This document shows, in pieces, positions 16,147 to 24,484 of a DNA stretch of 40,296 nt. The stretch is taken from assembly GCA_964569425.1 (NCBI GenBank), contig CAZMVD010000024.1, positions 1 through 40,296 on the forward strand, given 5' to 3'. The DNA comes from JACQXM01 sp964569425. Its GTDB lineage: Bacteria; Planctomycetota; Phycisphaerae; UBA1845. How positions within the stretch are numbered: position 1 is the first letter of the stretch; every line of letters starts with the position of its first letter. The position numbers and the translations under genes were made by a program. The notes below the pieces were generated by a model, which saw only the letters and a program-made list of their open reading frames with translations, had not been told where the DNA came from and ran no database searches.

Positions 16147-17832
16147 TCATTCCAGGTAGCCGAGGTCCATCAGGCGCGCCGTGACTTTGGCGAGGTCTTC
16201 ATCGGAGAACACCCCTTCCCCATCGGCACCGGCCGTTACGGCCGCGCGCGGGGCGTGCTTTTCCACCACCGGGGGTTGTTCGAAAATCTCGGTGAGCACG
16301 CGGCCCTCCATGTCTTCAGGAATCTTCAACCCCAGCATGGCGAGCAGGGTGGGCGCGCAATCCACGATGTGAGCGCGGAGGTCGCGCTTGTTGGCGATGC
16401 CGCTTCCTGCCGCGATAAAGACGCCGTCGGGCCGGTGAGTGCCTTCGATGCGGGAGTAGGGCAGCCAGTTCACCGGGTTGCGTCCGCGGATTTTGCGAAT
16501 CACGGCCAGCGATTCATGCGGGGTGAGAATCAAATCGGGCAGCCAGGGCTGGTCGGCACGGCGGCAGCCGTAGAGTTCCTCGGGCTTGTGGACCTCGGGG
16601 AACAACGCCACCGGGCGACCCTGCGGGTCCAACGCCTGACACTCGGGCCCCAGCAGGCGTTCGCGCAGTTCGTCGCGCAGCGCTTCGTATTCCTGTGGCG
16701 GCACAATGCCGCAGGGCTGGCGGCCTTGCAGGTTGATGTACAGGAAACCGGCCATGCCCGCGTGCATCACGCAGGCGCGGGTGCGCGAGAAATCCACGGC
16801 GAGGTCGTGCGTCACTCGGTCTTCACGCGCGAAGCGCCGCGTCAGCCCGCGGAGCCGGTCCCACAGGTGCCGCCCGCGCGTCACTCCCTGGGCGCTGCCC
16901 GGCTCCAGCAGCAGGTAGCCCCAGTCGAGCAGCAGGCGGTTGGGCTGGACCTTGCCCTCGAGGCTGCCATGGCCATGGTCTGACACGATCATGACCGCGG
17001 CTTCGTGCGCCGCGGCGTAATCCAGCAGATCGCCCACCGCCGCGTCCATCTCGGCAAAGCAGTCTTTGACCATTTCGCGCCGCTTCGGTCGCCGCTCCGC
17101 CCAGCGCGGATCGATGTACTTCCAGGTCTTGTGCTGAAGGTTGTCCACCAGTTTGAGTACCACCATGGCCACGTCCCACCCAAGCCGATCGCCCAGCCAG
17201 CGGGTCATGGCCGCGCCCTGGTGAAAGCTGCGCGACATGTAGTCGAGGTTGGCCGCGAACAGTCGATCGCCCCCCAGCGGTTTGCGCCGCCACTTGCTGC
17301 GCAGTGTGGGATCGGGCCAGCGGGCCAGGATCTCCGGCTTCAGTTCCGGCGGATGGACGAAGTCGGATGCCGGCCCCGGTGTCTCGAAGCCGCTGACCAG
17401 AAAACCGTTCACCGGAATCGGCGGGTAGGTCATGGGCACGTTGACGCTGCCCACCCGGAAGCCGCGCTCGCCCAGAAGCTGCCAGATATTGCGCACATGG
17501 TCGAGGCAGCGCGTGCTGTTGAACGCCAGCCGGTGTGTGGTCACGTCATAGCGTTCGAAGTCGATGATTCCGTGCGACCCCGGCTGCTTGCCCGTGAGAA
17601 AAGTAGTCCACGCAGCCGGCGTGATCGGCGGCGTGGTGGAGCGCAATCGCCCCGACGCGCCCCGCTTCATCAAGCCTTCCAGATGCGGCAGCCGCCCTTC
17701 GGCCATCAGGGGCTCAAGCACGTCGAACGTCGCTCCGTCCAGCCCAAGGATCAATACCCGCCGCGCCGCCGCGGGGAAATCACGTTGCGGCCCACCTGTT
17801 TCTGAGGCCTTCGTTTCCGCATGCCGGTCCAT
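16147..17832 (-). CDS. Type I phosphodiesterase / nucleotide pyrophosphatase-like protein
   Basis: 561-residue alkaline phosphatase superfamily enzyme (PF01663). The start at 17832 (MDRHAETKASETGG) avoids an unlikely upstream extension. Metal-site motifs: VLILGLDGATFDVLEPL near residue 30, the nucleophile region PPITPAAWTTFLTGKQPGSHG, KLVDNLQHKTWKYID, VSDHGHGS near 270-280, and GTHRPDGVFIAAG in the C-terminal third. This family hydrolyses phosphodiesters, sugar nucleotides or sulfated/phosphonate substrates; the natural substrate cannot be told. No signal peptide is evident, so it may be cytoplasmic. Homologues of this kind are common in planctomycetes and often sit near polysaccharide or lipid loci. 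Confidence 0.85.
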   Translation of the reverse strand: MDRHAETKASETGGPQRDFPAAARRVLILGLDGATFDVLEPLMAEGRLPHLEGLMKRGASGRLRSTTPPITPAAWTTFLTGKQPGSHGIIDFERYDVTTHRLAFNSTRCLDHVRNIWQLLGERGFRVGSVNVPMTYPPIPVNGFLVSGFETPGPASDFVHPPELKPEILARWPDPTLRSKWRRKPLGGDRLFAANLDYMSRSFHQGAAMTRWLGDRLGWDVAMVVLKLVDNLQHKTWKYIDPRWAERRPKRREMVKDCFAEMDAAVGDLLDYAAAHEAAVMIVSDHGHGSLEGKVQPNRLLLDWGYLLLEPGSAQGVTRGRHLWDRLRGLTRRFAREDRVTHDLAVDFSRTRACVMHAGMAGFLYINLQGRQPCGIVPPQEYEALRDELRERLLGPECQALDPQGRPVALFPEVHKPEELYGCRRADQPWLPDLILTPHESLAVIRKIRGRNPVNWLPYSRIEGTHRPDGVFIAAGSGIANKRDLRAHIVDCAPTLLAMLGLKIPEDMEGRVLTEIFEQPPVVEKHAPRAAVTAGADGEGVFSDEDLAKVTARLMDLGYLE

Positions 17833-18012
17833 GGCCGCATCATACCCGGCAGCCCGTAGCCCGGCGAGAAAACCGCCCGATACCGGTATGGCCAGGGCGC
17901 CATTTCCGGGGGGAGCCAACGGCCGCAAATCGTGAATTGCCCCGATCACACCCCCAAGAAAGCCCTTTCCGGATACTTGTGACTCTCGCGCCTGACGCTG
18001 CCCCGCAGCCAC

Positions 18013-18040
18013 TTGCGTGGCCGGCCGGTAGCTGTAGAAT
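18013..18040 (+). promoter_or_regulatory. Putative promoter upstream of the Trm112-like gene and rpsR
   Basis: TTGCGT at 18013-18018 and TAGAAT at 18035-18040 with a 16-base spacer. It uses the same -10 hexamer as the pilus cluster promoter candidate. Confidence 0.4.
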
Positions 18041-18102
18041 GACAGGATTGCACAGGGTCGGCCCCATGGCCGCCCGGGACTTATTGCGTGAGCCGGCCGA
18101 CC

Positions 18103-18318
18103 ATGGACGCGACCCTGCTTGATTTGTTGGTTTGCCCGCTCTCCAAGGCCCCATTGGTGCTGGAGGGCGACTGGCTCTATTCGACCGACCGCACCACGCG
18201 ACGGAAGTACCCGATCCGCGATGGGATTCCCATCATGCTGGTGGAAGAATCACAGGTCGCGGACGAGGCGGAGTTTGAGCGAATTGTCGGGCCGCGGGCG
18301 GTGACCCGCGCCGGTTGA
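18103..18318 (+). CDS. Trm112/UPF0434-like small protein
   Basis: 71-residue protein starting MDATLLDLLVCPLSKAPL, with the conserved KYPIRDGIPIMLVEE block, which defines the Trm112/UPF0434 (YcaR) family. Eukaryotic Trm112 activates methyltransferases; the bacterial role is not established. Here the first zinc-binding pair is reduced to a single Cys (CPLS instead of CPxC), so zinc binding is doubtful, as in many bacterial members. A GTG at 18088 would add five residues and has GGGA upstream. The gene precedes rpsR by 34 bases in the same direction, so co-transcription is likely. Confidence 0.8.
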   Translation: MDATLLDLLVCPLSKAPLVLEGDWLYSTDRTTRRKYPIRDGIPIMLVEESQVADEAEFERIVGPRAVTRAG

Positions 18319-18352
18319 AACAGCCCGCAAGTTTGGGAGACATTCGGGAATC

Positions 18353-18619
18353 ATGAATCAAAGGGAATCACAACCACGTAAGCGTAACAGCGGGGCGAGT
18401 TTTCACACGGCGCAGCGGTTTCCAGAGCGCGCCAAGTCGGACTGGGTCGGTCGCCTGGTCGACTACAAAGAGCTGGACCTGCTCCGAAAATTCATGACCA
18501 CCAGCAGCAAGCTCACGTCGCGCAAGCGCGCCGGAACCAACACCCAGGAACAGAAGGCGCTCAAGCAGGCGATCAAGCACGCGCGGTTTCTCGCGCTGTT
18601 GCCCTACCGCGGCGCCTAG
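18353..18619 (+). CDS. rpsR: Small ribosomal subunit protein S18
   Basis: 88-residue S18, a 30S platform protein that pairs with S6. The family core is plain: VDYKELDLLRKFMTTSSKLTSRKRAGT, then QKALKQAIKHARFLALLPY at the C-terminus. The N-terminal 30 residues are basic and variable as usual. Interestingly it is not next to rpsF, ssb or rplI, its usual partners, but follows a Trm112-like gene and converges on argS. Upstream GGGAG/GGGA provides a ribosome binding site. Confidence 0.93.
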   Translation: MNQRESQPRKRNSGASFHTAQRFPERAKSDWVGRLVDYKELDLLRKFMTTSSKLTSRKRAGTNTQEQKALKQAIKHARFLALLPYRGA

Positions 18620-18666
18620 AACAATGTGCCGAAGGCCTGTGAACGGCGCCCGGTTGCGCCGCGATT

Positions 18667-20469
18667 CTACATCTTTTCCAGCGTATCGATCCCCAACAGG
18701 TTGAGTCCCAGGCGCAGCGTTCGCGCGGTCAAGTCGCACAATCGCAACCGGGAATTTCTGACGTCTTCCGGGGCGGCGTCGATCACGCGCACGCCCAGCT
18801 TCTTGTCGTAGAAGCGACTGAACACCCGTGACAAGTCGAACAGATAGTCGGTCAGCATGTTAGGCTTGAGTTCACTGGTCACCACATCCAGCGTCTCCGC
18901 AAACTGAAGCAGCCGCGTGGCCAGCGCGATTTCCGCCGGGTGCTCCAGCACCGTCGGTGCGTCGGCCCGCCAGCGGTCGAAATCCACGCCCGCCTTGCGC
19001 CCGATCGACCGCACCCGCGCGTAGGCGTACAACATGTAGGGCGCGGTGTTGCCGTCGAGCGAGAGCATCGTGTCCAGGTCGAACTTGTAATCACTGCTGA
19101 GGGCATGGGACAGGTCGAAGTATTTGACCGCGGCCAGGCCCACGGTCTCGGCAATGCGCCGTGCTTCGTCCTCCGTGAAGTCGCGCCCGGGGCCGTCTTC
19201 GGCGAGCGTCCTGGAATCGTCGATCACCTTGCGCGCCCGGGCCACGGCTTCATCGAGGAGGTCTTTGAGCTTGACGGTACCGCCTTCGCGCGTCTTGAAG
19301 GGCCTGCCGCCAGGCGAGAGCATGTTGCCGAAGCCCAGGTGTTCGAGCGTGATGTGCGGCCCCGCCCATCCCAGCTTTCGCACCGCCGCGAAGAGCATGT
19401 CGAAATGCTGTTTCTGGGCGATGCCCACGACGTACACGATCCGCGTGGCGCCCAGATGCTCAACGCGGTGCAAAATGGTCGCCAGGTCACTGGTCGCGTA
19501 GTTGAATCCGCCGTCGCTCTTGCGCACGATCAGCGGCAGGGGCTCGCCGTCGCGCGTCTTGAAGCCGTCAAGAAAGACGCACAAGGCGCCTTCGCTATCG
19601 CGCACCGCGCCGTGCGGATCGGCGGCGCGCATCCGCTCCAGCCGCGCCAGCACTTCTTCCATCAGGTCGTTGTAGAAACTCTCGCCGCGATCGATCAGCG
19701 ACACGCCCAGCCGGCCGTAAATGGCGTGGCAATGGCGAAGTGATTCAGCGCAGAACGCCTCCCAGATGTGCCGCGCCGCCGGGTCGCCTCGTTGTAAGGC
19801 GACCACCGTTTCACGCGATTCATTCTTGAACGCGTCGTCGTTGTCGAAGCGCAACTTGGCTTCCACGTAGAACGCCTCGAGGTCGGCGATGGCCAGGGCA
19901 TCCGGCTGGGTATCGACCTCGGGATGCACACGTCGCAAGTGCGCCAGAAGCATGCCGAACTGCGTGCCCCAGTCGCCGACGTGGTTTTCGCGGATCACGC
20001 GATGCCCGGCGAACTCCAGCAGGCGCGCCACGCAGTCGCCGATCACGGTGCTGCGCAGGTGGCCGACGTGCATTTCCTTGGCCAGATTGGGGCTCGACAG
20101 GTCCACCACCGCGGTTTGCGGCGCCGCGGCGCGGGCGATGCCCAGGCGATCGGCGTCCGGTGCGCCGGCGGGGGGCATCGCGTCGATGGCCCGGGCGAGA
20201 AAGGCGGGGCGCAGACGAAAGTTGATGAAGCCCGGACCGGCGATTTCGGGCGGCAGGCAGAGGTCCGCAACGTCCAGTTTCTCCACGATGGCGGTTGCCG
20301 TGTCGCGCGGTTTTTGTTGAAGCTTGCGTGCCACGCTCATGGCGCAATTTGATTGATAATCCCCGAACTGCGCATCTTGTGCCGGGCGGACCATGGGGTC
20401 GTCAGTAATCCCCAGGCGCGCAAGGGCCTCGGCCATGCGTTGACGAAGCGCCATAATGGGTGGATTCAT
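18667..20469 (-). CDS. argS: Arginyl-tRNA synthetase
   Basis: 600-residue class I synthetase that charges tRNA-Arg. The N-terminal additional domain (about 1-115) includes FGDYQSNCAMSVARKL and GPGFINFRL. The HIGH signature is HVGH at 134-137 inside SSPNLAKEMHVGHLRST, followed by RENHVGDWGTQFGMLL. The KMSKS region is replaced by GRPFKTREGGTVKL, as in other bacterial ArgS of this type. The C-terminal anticodon-binding DALR domain contains YDKKLGVRVIDA and ends GLNLLGIDTLEKM. GGAAGGAG precedes the ATG. It converges on rpsR. Confidence 0.96.
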   Translation of the reverse strand: MNPPIMALRQRMAEALARLGITDDPMVRPAQDAQFGDYQSNCAMSVARKLQQKPRDTATAIVEKLDVADLCLPPEIAGPGFINFRLRPAFLARAIDAMPPAGAPDADRLGIARAAAPQTAVVDLSSPNLAKEMHVGHLRSTVIGDCVARLLEFAGHRVIRENHVGDWGTQFGMLLAHLRRVHPEVDTQPDALAIADLEAFYVEAKLRFDNDDAFKNESRETVVALQRGDPAARHIWEAFCAESLRHCHAIYGRLGVSLIDRGESFYNDLMEEVLARLERMRAADPHGAVRDSEGALCVFLDGFKTRDGEPLPLIVRKSDGGFNYATSDLATILHRVEHLGATRIVYVVGIAQKQHFDMLFAAVRKLGWAGPHITLEHLGFGNMLSPGGRPFKTREGGTVKLKDLLDEAVARARKVIDDSRTLAEDGPGRDFTEDEARRIAETVGLAAVKYFDLSHALSSDYKFDLDTMLSLDGNTAPYMLYAYARVRSIGRKAGVDFDRWRADAPTVLEHPAEIALATRLLQFAETLDVVTSELKPNMLTDYLFDLSRVFSRFYDKKLGVRVIDAAPEDVRNSRLRLCDLTARTLRLGLNLLGIDTLEKM

Positions 20470-20605
20470 CGGCCGATGCTCCTTCCGTCAGGGTAGAGAA
20501 TGCGAACGGGCACGATTCATTTGTTTAAACTGTATCCGCAAATGAGGTCCGGTTTGGCGACCTGTGTCCGACTTTCTTGTCAGGGCGACCCATGGGGGTG
20601 GTGGA

Positions 20606-20962
20606 TCAACCGCCCTCAAGCCGTCGAATCCGTATCCTGGAAGGTTCAACGGTTACAACGGCACCGGAAAGCAACTCTTCTGAGTATTGTTCCATTACAT
20701 GAGCGCAAACCCGCCCTTGTTGACGGGCGGGAATCCCCACCAGCCGTACAATCCCACAGTGTGGCGCGTCGGCGGCAAAGGCCAGTTCACCGAAATCCTT
20801 GTCCAACGTGACGAGCACCCGTTTGTCGGAAAAAGCGGCCGTGAGAATTTCTGCATCGCCTGGGTCCTTCACCCAATCGCCCACCCAGAGGACATCGTAA
20901 CCCTCGGCGCGAAGTTCGATAGCCGCTTTGCCCCAGACGCACGTGTCGAGCAGAATCCTCAC
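20606..20962 (-). CDS. DUF5615 PIN-like protein, probable toxin
   Basis: 118-residue protein of the DUF5615 family, a PIN-fold group usually paired with DUF433 proteins as a toxin-antitoxin or Mut7-C-like RNase module. Residues MRILLDTCVWGKAAIELRAEGYDV, then WVKDPGDAEILTAA and RVLVTLDKDFGELAF, supply the acidic residues (D6, the DPGD/DAE group, and D54/D56) expected of a metal-dependent nuclease. The C-terminus GIVRLVGIPARQQ fits too. Its ATG overlaps the upstream DUF433 stop by four bases, so the two are translationally coupled. Toxic activity is inferred from family context only. Confidence 0.82.
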   Translation of the reverse strand: MRILLDTCVWGKAAIELRAEGYDVLWVGDWVKDPGDAEILTAAFSDKRVLVTLDKDFGELAFAADAPHCGIVRLVGIPARQQGRVCAHVMEQYSEELLSGAVVTVEPSRIRIRRLEGG

Positions 20963-21216
20963 GACCGTGGCTCAAGCTCAATGGTCAGGGGCTCGATTCT
21001 CTCGTGGGCAACCTGGCGCCGCGCGTAGATCAGGCATGCCTGAATATCCTGAGGTTCCAACCAGGGATACCCTTCCAGAATGGTCTGCGGCGAGTCGCCC
21101 GCCGCCAACATGGCCAGGACATGCTCTACGGCGAGCCGTCTGCCGCGGATGAGCGGCTTTCCGCCGAATATGGCCGGATTGATCGTGATGCGTTGCAACA
21201 GCTCCCATTCGTCCAT
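20959..21216 (-). CDS. DUF433 protein, probable antitoxin
   Basis: 85-residue DUF433 protein (MerR/VapB-like winged helix family). The start at 21216 has GAGGAA six bases upstream. The family line is clear: RITINPAIFGGKPLIRGRRLAVEHVLAMLAAGDSP, then EGYPWLEPQDIQACLIYAR. The helix-turn-helix is expected to bind its own operator and neutralise the downstream DUF5615 protein. It is first in a two-gene operon, the common order for this module. A consensus TATAAT lies 44 bases upstream on the minus strand (21260-21265). Confidence 0.85.
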   Translation of the reverse strand: MDEWELLQRITINPAIFGGKPLIRGRRLAVEHVLAMLAAGDSPQTILEGYPWLEPQDIQACLIYARRQVAHERIEPLTIELEPRS

Positions 21217-21259
21217 CGTACGTTCCTCTACACTCGAACTCTGCGCGGGCGACGGACCC

Positions 21260-21265
21260 ATTATA
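21260..21265 (-). promoter_or_regulatory. Consensus -10 element for the DUF433/DUF5615 operon
   Basis: Minus-strand TATAAT, 44 bases upstream of the DUF433 ATG. No good -35 hexamer is found 16-18 bases further up, so activity may depend on a regulator or on non-consensus contacts. Confidence 0.4.
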
Positions 21266-21332
21266 TCGTCGGTCACCGCAGGGGCGATGCCCTGCTCAAT
21301 GGAATTCCCGTTCGTTTGCGCCAGGTCGGCCT

Positions 21333-21360
21333 TTGACGGCAAGACCGCCCGTACTACACT
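21333..21360 (+). promoter_or_regulatory. Putative promoter of the WecA-like gene, implying a nearly leaderless mRNA
   Basis: TTGACG at 21333-21338, 16-base spacer, TACACT at 21355-21360. Transcription would start near 21367, one or two bases before the ATG at 21369; no Shine-Dalgarno is present. Confidence 0.45.
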
Positions 21361-21368
21361 GCCCCGCG

Positions 21369-22457
21369 ATGCTGCGACTTGCCTTGTTTGCCGTCATCGG
21401 CGCATTCTCTGTCTCCTTGTTCGCTACTTTTCTAGTCCGCGCGTGGGCCCGGCGAAGCGGCTTTCTCGATCGTCCGGGCGGCCATAAAAAGCACGACAGT
21501 CTCCTGGCCTTGGGCGGGGGAATCGCCATCACCGTGACCATTTGCGCCGCGATGGTCGGCGGCACGGCCTTCGCCGCGGCGGTCCGCGAGGCGCCCCCGG
21601 CCTGGCTGCCGCCTGTGGTGTTGCAGCACCTCGATGGCCTCGCATCGAAGCTTCGCGCGGTCGTCGGGCTGGCCAGTTGCGTGATTGTCCTGCACGTAGT
21701 GGGGCTATGCGACGATCGCCGAGCGCTCGGACCGTGGTCCAAGCTGGCGGCGCAGATTGCGGTGGCGCTGTTCACGGCGGGCGTGCTGGGCATCCGGGCC
21801 CTGGAGGCGCTTCCCCCCTTCTGGTCCGCGGCATGCACTATCTTATGGATCGTGCTGATCACCAACGCCTTCAATTTTCTGGACAACATGGACGGCCTGA
21901 GCGCGGGCGTGGCCGCCCTTGCCGCGTTGATCTTTGCCCTGGCGGCGATGCGCACCGGTCAGGTGTTTGTGCCGGTGCTGGCGCTGGTGGTGGTCGGCAC
22001 GTTGACAGGTTTTCTGGTATTCAATTTCGCCCCGGCCTCCATCATCATGGGCGATGCGGGCAGCCTGGTGGTCGGCTACTTGATGAGCGTCTTGACGATC
22101 CTCACCACTTTCTACGACCCCGGCCTGGGGATGACTCCCTGGGGGGTGCTAGTTCCGCTCGTGGTGCTGGCCGTGCCGCTGTATGACGTGGGCAGTGTGG
22201 TGGTGCACCGCCTGCGCGCCGGCGACAGCCCGTTTCGCGGCGACAACCGGCATTTTTCTCACCGGCTGGTACGCAAGGGGCTGAGCAAGCGCGGCGCGGT
22301 GCTGACCATTTATCTCGCCACCGCGGCCACCGGCCTGCCCGCCATCCTGCTGGCCACGGTCGACTGGACCGGCGCGGCGCTGATCCTGCTTCAGTGCCTT
22401 TGTGTGGTCACCATTATTGCGATTCTGGAGCATGCGGTCCCCGCGGCGCCGCCTTGA
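21369..22457 (+). CDS. WecA/MraY-family undecaprenyl-phosphate sugar-1-phosphate transferase
   Basis: 362-residue polytopic membrane enzyme (about 10-11 helices) that transfers a sugar-1-phosphate, probably GlcNAc-1-P, from a UDP-sugar to undecaprenyl phosphate, the first step of a lipid-linked glycan. Family motifs: GHKKHDSLLALGGGIAI near 40, VGLCDDRRALGPWSKL with the DD pair, NAFNFLDNMDGLSAG, SIIMGDAGSLVVGY, and the cytoplasmic SPFRGDNRHFSHRLVRKG. The last is the WecA-type substrate loop with D..H..H. The start at 21369 begins the first transmembrane helix directly. Its 3' end overlaps the opposing glycosyltransferase gene by 44 bases, an unusual convergent arrangement. Confidence 0.88.
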   Translation: MLRLALFAVIGAFSVSLFATFLVRAWARRSGFLDRPGGHKKHDSLLALGGGIAITVTICAAMVGGTAFAAAVREAPPAWLPPVVLQHLDGLASKLRAVVGLASCVIVLHVVGLCDDRRALGPWSKLAAQIAVALFTAGVLGIRALEALPPFWSAACTILWIVLITNAFNFLDNMDGLSAGVAALAALIFALAAMRTGQVFVPVLALVVVGTLTGFLVFNFAPASIIMGDAGSLVVGYLMSVLTILTTFYDPGLGMTPWGVLVPLVVLAVPLYDVGSVVVHRLRAGDSPFRGDNRHFSHRLVRKGLSKRGAVLTIYLATAATGLPAILLATVDWTGAALILLQCLCVVTIIAILEHAVPAAPP

Positions 22458-23946
22458 CGAGACGATAAGGCTCGAAGAGGAGTTGGGAATAATACGCGCC
22501 GTCAACCTCAAACGGCTCCAGGCGGCGTCCGGCGCGCTCCATCAATGGTACGGGATCGGCGCGAAACACCACCAGGTAGAACTGCCGCGGATCCTGCCAC
22601 GCGGCGGCATCGGCGACCGCGCCGTCGGGCCGGAGCGGCAGCTCCATGATAGCGCGCCCGTTCAACGGGTAATACGCGAACCCCAGCCGCTCCATGTCTT
22701 CCCATCCGGGGTAGGTGGCGTTGTCGATGACCTGCACGACGACATCCGTCCGGGGGTCCACATGGTCGCGCAGGTACGCTGCCAGCTCTCGAAAACCCGG
22801 CCGCACGTCCCAGCGGTACATCGCCCAATCGGGCGCCGAAGCCGCACAGACGATGCCCGCCAGAAACAACGGCGCGAATCGGCGTATCCGGCTCACCACC
22901 AACACCGGCAGCAGCAGCGCCGGGATCGATGCCGGCAGCGCGTAACGATCGACGAGAGCCGGTTGCGCAATCCAGGAAATCACAATCAGACCCAACCACG
23001 CACAGCCAAACCAGCAGCACAACAAGCCCACGCCGGTGCGGATCGTGCCGCCCAACTCTTCGGGTGGCGGAGGCGATTGCGTAGCCGCGGCGGCACGGGC
23101 CGAAATCCGCGCCCGCCACCACCAGACCACAGTAACCAACAGCAGAACGACCCACGCCGGACCGAACGTCAACGCCCCCAGCGAATCGAGCGCCCGCGAC
23201 CAGCTCGCGGCCGGTATCCACGCCAGACCCTGAAACACCGTTGATTGATGCCGGGCGTAGTGCACGAATAGCGGGGCACACGCGACGGCCGTAAGGACCA
23301 GCGCGACGACCGGAAGCCGCATACCGCGCCGATGGGTGCCGCGGCCAACACACAACAACCACCACAGGACGTGACCGGCTACCGTCAACACCATCAGGTA
23401 ATGGGCGTATACGGTCAGCGCCGCGACCACCGCGTAGCCCACGGCGGCAGCCCTTTGCCGGGCCCACACCAGCCGATACCAGAACGCCGTAGCCAGAATG
23501 CTGCCCAGCACCAGCAGGGAATAGGATCGCGCCTCCTGGCTGTAGCGAATGTGCAGAAGCTGACAACAAAGCAAAGCGGCCAGTGCCAACCCTGCGGCCC
23601 GACCGGCCAACGTGGCCCCCAGCCAGTAACCGGCCGGTATCACAAGGACGCCGGCCACCGCCGCAGGAAAGCGCAACCGCGCCTCCGAAGGGCGGGGATC
23701 TTCGGTCAATACGCGCAGCAAGAGCTGATAGAGCGGCGGCTTGGTAAGTTCCGGACCCCAGCGCAGGCTCTCGCCCAATGGCATACGCGACACGTGCCAG
23801 GTAGACAGTTCATCGAGCCACAGGGAGCGGGCGCCGAGCTGGTCGAATCGTAGCACCGCGCCGGCCAGAACGATCAATGTCAGCATCACGAGAGCGGTTC
23901 GCTTCGTGGGACCTGACGAATCGGCGAATTCGCTCCCAGTTCGCAT
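22414..23946 (-). CDS. Membrane glycosyltransferase, ArnT/PMT (GT39/GT83) type
   Basis: 510-residue GT-C fold enzyme that would transfer a sugar from a polyprenyl-phosphate donor outside the inner membrane. After a short cytoplasmic tail, the first helix LVMLTLIVLAGAVLRFDQLG leads to the first-loop motif SLWLDELSTWHVSRM with the catalytic acidic pair (DE) and TKPPLYQLLLRVL. Around ten more hydrophobic segments follow, then a soluble C-terminal domain from about 400. The start at 23946 is chosen over 23973. The gene opposes the WecA-like gene, and both could serve the same lipid-linked glycan pathway. Its upstream DNA is a transposase remnant. Confidence 0.82.
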   Translation of the reverse strand: MRTGSEFADSSGPTKRTALVMLTLIVLAGAVLRFDQLGARSLWLDELSTWHVSRMPLGESLRWGPELTKPPLYQLLLRVLTEDPRPSEARLRFPAAVAGVLVIPAGYWLGATLAGRAAGLALAALLCCQLLHIRYSQEARSYSLLVLGSILATAFWYRLVWARQRAAAVGYAVVAALTVYAHYLMVLTVAGHVLWWLLCVGRGTHRRGMRLPVVALVLTAVACAPLFVHYARHQSTVFQGLAWIPAASWSRALDSLGALTFGPAWVVLLLVTVVWWWRARISARAAAATQSPPPPEELGGTIRTGVGLLCCWFGCAWLGLIVISWIAQPALVDRYALPASIPALLLPVLVVSRIRRFAPLFLAGIVCAASAPDWAMYRWDVRPGFRELAAYLRDHVDPRTDVVVQVIDNATYPGWEDMERLGFAYYPLNGRAIMELPLRPDGAVADAAAWQDPRQFYLVVFRADPVPLMERAGRRLEPFEVDGAYYSQLLFEPYRLVKAAPRGPHAPESQ

Positions 23947-23954
23947 GACGCGCC

Positions 23955-24330
23955 ATGATGTCGAAGGAGACACGGATTGCCAAGCGGCATGTGCCGCGGC
24001 TCGCCATCGGGCAGTGGCGGCAGGGTCGTTTCCAGGAACGACACGGGCGGGCGACCGGCGCCTTCGCGGTCAAGATCGCCGAACGCAAACCCGCCCAAGG
24101 CAGAACCCGCCTGTGCATCACATGGACGCGGCGACAGCGTTGGAGCGATTGGGCGGCCCTTCCGGAAGGCGGTTATCGGTTGCGGAACAATCTGACCGAA
24201 TCAGACCCAGTCACTCTGTTGAAGCAGTACATTCAGCTGACCGAAGCGAAATGGGCCTTCCGAATCGAGAAAGACGAGTTGGCGCACCGACCGATCCGGG
24301 ATCACAGCAAGATTAGCGTCCTCCGACCCG
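23955..24330 (+). pseudogene. Remnant of an IS1634-type (IS4-related) transposase
   Basis: The frame encodes the C-terminal part of a DDE transposase without its N-terminal two thirds. Recognisable pieces: GRFQERHGRATGAFAVKI, RWSDWAALPEGGYRLRNNL and QYIQLTEAKWAFRIEKDEL followed by RPI, which match the family pattern W.DWA.L.EG.YLLR.N then YIQLTEAE.AFRI.K..L..RP.WH. After RPI the expected WH...RV.AHI segment is lost, and the sequence decays into unrelated residues through the kinase gene end. Inverted terminal repeats were not found. It abuts the start of the glycosyltransferase gene, so an old insertion may have reshaped that promoter. Confidence 0.7.
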
Positions 24331-24484
24331 CGAAGCACGAAACTGAATTCGACTCCCTGCGATTCGCCTTTCATTCGCATCTGAAGTCGCCGGCAGTACT
24401 GAAGTTCGGGCCAGGACCCAATAGGATGTGCGGATTTCATATCCATAATGAGGGCAACCATGTTTCTACGGCCGGTTATGCGCC

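Noticed and set aside
19250..19320. Defective ArgS because KMSKS is absent
   Set aside because: The replacement PFKTREGGTVKL is normal for bacterial ArgS of the E. coli type.
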